The position numbers were made by a program, and so were the translations under genes. A stretch of 64,000 nucleotides of DNA from Halichondria panicea (Eukaryota > Porifera > Demospongiae > Suberitida > Halichondriidae), in contig NC_087390.1 of NCBI RefSeq assembly GCF_963675165.1, forward strand, positions 2,494,001-2,558,000, in the 5' to 3' direction. Below the pieces are notes generated by a model. The model had not been told where the DNA came from and ran no database searches. It was given only the letters and a program-made list of their open reading frames with translations. Shown here in pieces: positions 61,214 to 64,000 of the stretch; position 1 is the stretch's first letter; each line of letters starts with the position of its first letter.

Positions 61214-62395
61214 AAATTACATGGATATGAAACGACGGTAGTTTCCGGTGTTTTGGCTGTCCCACTCATTGCATCGGATGTAGCGGAAGTTTACAGTATA
61301 GTATACGATTATTCCAAATAAAAATGGCTACTCGAAGAGAGTCACTAGTTGTTCAGCACTGAGAGCGTTATTTGAGAGAGTTTTGACAAATTTATGACTG
61401 AGAATAATGATGATGGAGGCTCTAAGATAGCCTTGAGTCATGACAAGGATGCATTTTACATGTATATAGATCTCAGAATTTAATATAGATTCTACTACAA
61501 TTATTATACATGAATGAATGACAAGTATGCTTGGCTGTCGTAATTGTTGACATGGAGTAGAGGCTTTGAACTCAAACGACATGGACAGTGGACATCACTT
61601 TCTCATGTCGTTCTTTTGCCGGTCAATGAATGGTTTTCCTTCTTTCTTAATCTCGCCAACTTCTTTTTTCTTGTGAGCCGAGAGTCTGGCTGTAAAAGAA
61701 AACATAAATGAAGTCAACAGCATGACACTGTAACATTACGAAAGAATAATCTCTAGCTACTTCAGTTCATAATAATTATAAATCAACCTCATTGAAGGTG
61801 AAAAACATATAGTACATTTCGTTGATTTCTAGCCACAATGAGACAACTGCAATACTAAAACCTTCTGCAAGACATGAAGATGCCTTTGAACTACCTGATA
61901 AAAACAATTGTAGGCATTGAAGGTTGATGGTCATATAAATTAAGTGACACAAAGAGACCTACTTGACAGCACCTATTGTGACAATTTATCCAGAAAGTTA
62001 CGGCAGATACAAAACCAAACCATATGGAAGACACAACAATATATATTAGCTAACTGCTTGATGTAAAACAAACACAGCAATCCTCTTATAAGCCAAGACT
62101 TCGAGTCACAAAGGTTGAAACACACATTTTACAGTAAAACATTTATAAACATAAAATAACATAAAGCTTTAATCAGCTGTAAAAGCACTAAGCGAGCTAA
62201 TCATGGACAAAACTTACTTTAGATAGTTAGTTGCAGAGTCAGTCGTGTTTTAGTTGAATTTGCAGCTCTTTTCATACAGCTATAGCTCTTTTTTCAACTC
62301 TGTCTAACTCATTGACAGCGTGGCAATGAGTGTCCCAGAAAATGTCCGCATACTAACCGTAAACTACGGTCGTTTCATATCCATGTAATTTATAG
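61210..62395. mobile_element. ~1.19-kb element with inverted ends
   Basis: The left end CTATAAATTACATGGATATG, continuing AAACGAC, pairs with the right end. Similarity extends inward about 80 bases with gaps (GTCCCACTCATTGC against GGCAATGAGTGTCCC). Internal frames are short and unrecognised. Confidence 0.75.
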
Positions 62396-62399
62396 TATC

Positions 62400-62520
62400 T
62401 ATGAGTACTCTGTGGTTTATTGTGGCTTATAATTATGGGCAATGCGTGGCTGTACAAGTACTCTGTGGTTTATTGTGGCTGTGTAATGAGATTCATTTAT
62501 GGGCAATGCACGTGATTATG
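62400..62520. repeat. Short tandem duplication
   Basis: 'agtactctgtggtttattgt' plus 'ggct' and 'atgggcaatgc' occur twice about 55 bases apart. Confidence 0.75.
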
Positions 62521-62640
62521 GGGATTGCCCAGTGTTTTACAAGTAAAACTCTCACATTCAGCATGTTTTACAGTTGGTATAAAAAGTGTGATCAGTGTTT
62601 AGCCCTTGCCTCATCCCCTGGCTGAGTTGTCTATCCTAAA

Positions 62641-63006
62641 ATGGACTTCAACCAAGACCAAGCATCAATGGAGCTTAGTTTGCAAAGCACTAGAGATGCC
62701 AGTCTCTCCATAGAATGCAGTGAGGCACCAAGCAGTTGTTCTGAGCTGGTGATTGGACTGCAAAACACTACCAAAGTCTACACTTGCACTGTTGCTCCAA
62801 GATTACAAGCTACTGTTAGCTTACCCATGCAAGTGCAAGCTACCCAGCTGATCACAAGAGCTGTTGATTATCGATCTAAGCTTGTCACTGGACTGGAAAA
62901 CTGTATCAAGTTGGTTCGATGCACTAAAGTAGTGCAACAAGAGACTGACTGCACTGCAAGTGCAGCGATGACACTGGCTAAAAGAGACATTCTGATTCGC
63001 CGATAA
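62641..63006 (+). CDS. Cys-rich small ORF, paralogue of the ORF at 52822
   Basis: A 121-codon frame beginning MDFNQDQASMELSLQSTR. It is homologous along its length to the frame at 52822-53205 and ends at the same position. There is no signal peptide and no recognised domain. It is followed directly by similar non-coding sequence and then by the ATGCCTCGAGG repeat, so both copies may travel with a larger repeat unit. Confidence 0.35.
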   Translation: MDFNQDQASMELSLQSTRDASLSIECSEAPSSCSELVIGLQNTTKVYTCTVAPRLQATVSLPMQVQATQLITRAVDYRSKLVTGLENCIKLVRCTKVVQQETDCTASAAMTLAKRDILIRR

Positions 63007-63194
63007 CTGTGCAAAAAAATATTTGTCGTTTTCCTTTATGTTTTACAGTACTCTTTTCTGCATCTGTGCTTTTTCATGACTGTCAGTGTATTAATATTGT
63101 TGTTATTGCCATTCCTGACCTCCGAGAACGTTATCGGTTGGCACTTGATATAAGACTCACCTTGACACTAGAAACCGTGGAAGGAACTATTATT

Positions 63195-63915
63195 ATTATG
63201 CCTCGAGGCGTAGCCGCACGAGGGATACGACTGTGTGTGTGTCTGTCTGTGTGTGTGTGTATTCCAGCTATAACTGCTCAACGGTTACAATGCGACGAAA
63301 ACTAACAGCTTCTATAGGCTTCTAGCCACGTTCTCTTGGATTTTGATTCGTGGATTAGCAAACTAAAGCTTCTTTCTCGAGTTATGGCTAGTTTGACTCA
63401 CATTGAAGGCTGTTGCAGTCTCTTCAGAATCTTTCATAGCATCATCTGTTCGCACAAACTTTCTATTCAACTTATGAGTTAGCCTTGCACTTAAGCGCTA
63501 GCTTTTTGTTAGCTACAAGAGTTAGAAAGAGCTGCTAAAGAAGCTAGCTATTTTAGTAGCCATTGTTGATTGAACTTGCAGACACACCCCTATTCCTGGA
63601 TGTAGATCTAATGCGCATGCGCGCTCAATACCACGTGTAAGAGAATCCATTTTGCAGAATCAGAATCAATTTTCTTCTTTGTTGAGGTCCAGGTAAGCCA
63701 CAAACCAACCTTTTCTACATTATTTTCAATTTGTATTATTGTTACTGTGTTTAATGTTCATTTAATTGCTAACACCTATTTTGTCAATTTGAAATCATAA
63801 TTATTGCAAATTATTGCAAATTATTAACCTTTCTATAACACTCTAATACTTTTGAGCGAAAGCAAAAACATGGCGAGAGGCATTAGCACAGCGCCAGCTT
63901 GAACACTAGTTATTA
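63195..63915. repeat. ATGCCTCGAGG repeat, long copy
   Basis: It runs from ATGCCTCGAGGCGTAGCCGC through a GT/CT tract and 'tgactcacattgaaggctgt' to 'acatggcgagaggcattagc' and 'gaacactagtt'. Start, middle and end match the copy at 51352-52175 closely. Confidence 0.8.
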
Positions 63916-64000
63916 TTATATATTGCTTAGCTATATTCGGGAGTCTTATATCAAGTGCCAATCCCATTATTAGTACAAAACTGATTCGTGATTAGAGCCC

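Overview
The window looks like animal (metazoan) nuclear DNA: AT-rich, with short GT-AG introns, protein families that are animal- or eukaryote-specific (TRAF, caspase, death domain, TTLL4, PEN-2, EFTUD2), long (GT)n tracts and many small inverted-repeat elements. The mix of short introns, very short gaps between genes and an expansion of death-fold and caspase genes suggests a demosponge such as Amphimedon; that assignment is inference. I rebuilt the intron-containing genes by matching splice sites, reading-frame phase and conserved motifs. Eight models (FAM8A1, TTLL4, CNBD, TRAF, three caspases, EFTUD2) have total coding length divisible by three, and all splice phases are compatible.

Layout. 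1-830: decayed inverted copy of a TRAF gene. 1243-3996: MINDY4-like deubiquitinase material, a broken 3' copy followed by an intact-looking 3' end. 4306-8268: TRAF-type zinc-finger gene whose MATH domain is cut short and joined in frame to a death domain. 8549-10108 (-): FAM8A1-like RDD membrane protein, divergent from the tubulin polyglutamylase TTLL4 (10192-16755, +). 16842-19100 (-): intronless protein with cyclic-nucleotide-binding domains and seven RRNSS repeats. 19475-22204 (-): intact TRAF. 22205-24720: graveyard of TRAF, RING-like and caspase fragments. 24727-29080 (-), 29584-34513 (-) and 34734-38224 (+): three large caspases, each with an N-terminal death-type domain, a long Gln/Pro/Ser-rich linker and a caspase domain with intact catalytic His and Cys. 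38428-38727 (-): PEN-2, the small gamma-secretase subunit. 39292-56542 (+): EFTUD2/Snu114, a core U5 snRNP GTPase. 56543-64000: repeats, tandem duplications, inverted-repeat elements and a decayed EFTUD2 exon.

How the genes may relate. TRAF, the TRAF-death chimera and the three death-domain caspases are all parts of receptor-proximal apoptosis or innate immunity signalling in animals. Their clustering, with several broken copies between them, suggests a rapidly duplicating gene neighbourhood. The caspases share phase-1 introns at each domain boundary, and two of them share a DIPD-S motif in the linker that resembles a caspase cleavage site. TTLL4 and the CNBD protein have cilium or flagellum associations in other animals; EFTUD2, PEN-2 and FAM8A1 are housekeeping-type neighbours with no obvious link to the cluster.

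The window is also rich in mobile DNA. One short family (ends TAGCC...GGCTA) has 9-10 bp target duplications at three sites and a natural empty site in the duplicated MINDY4 intron. Another family (ends related to CCGTATAGCGGGT) recurs in introns across the window.
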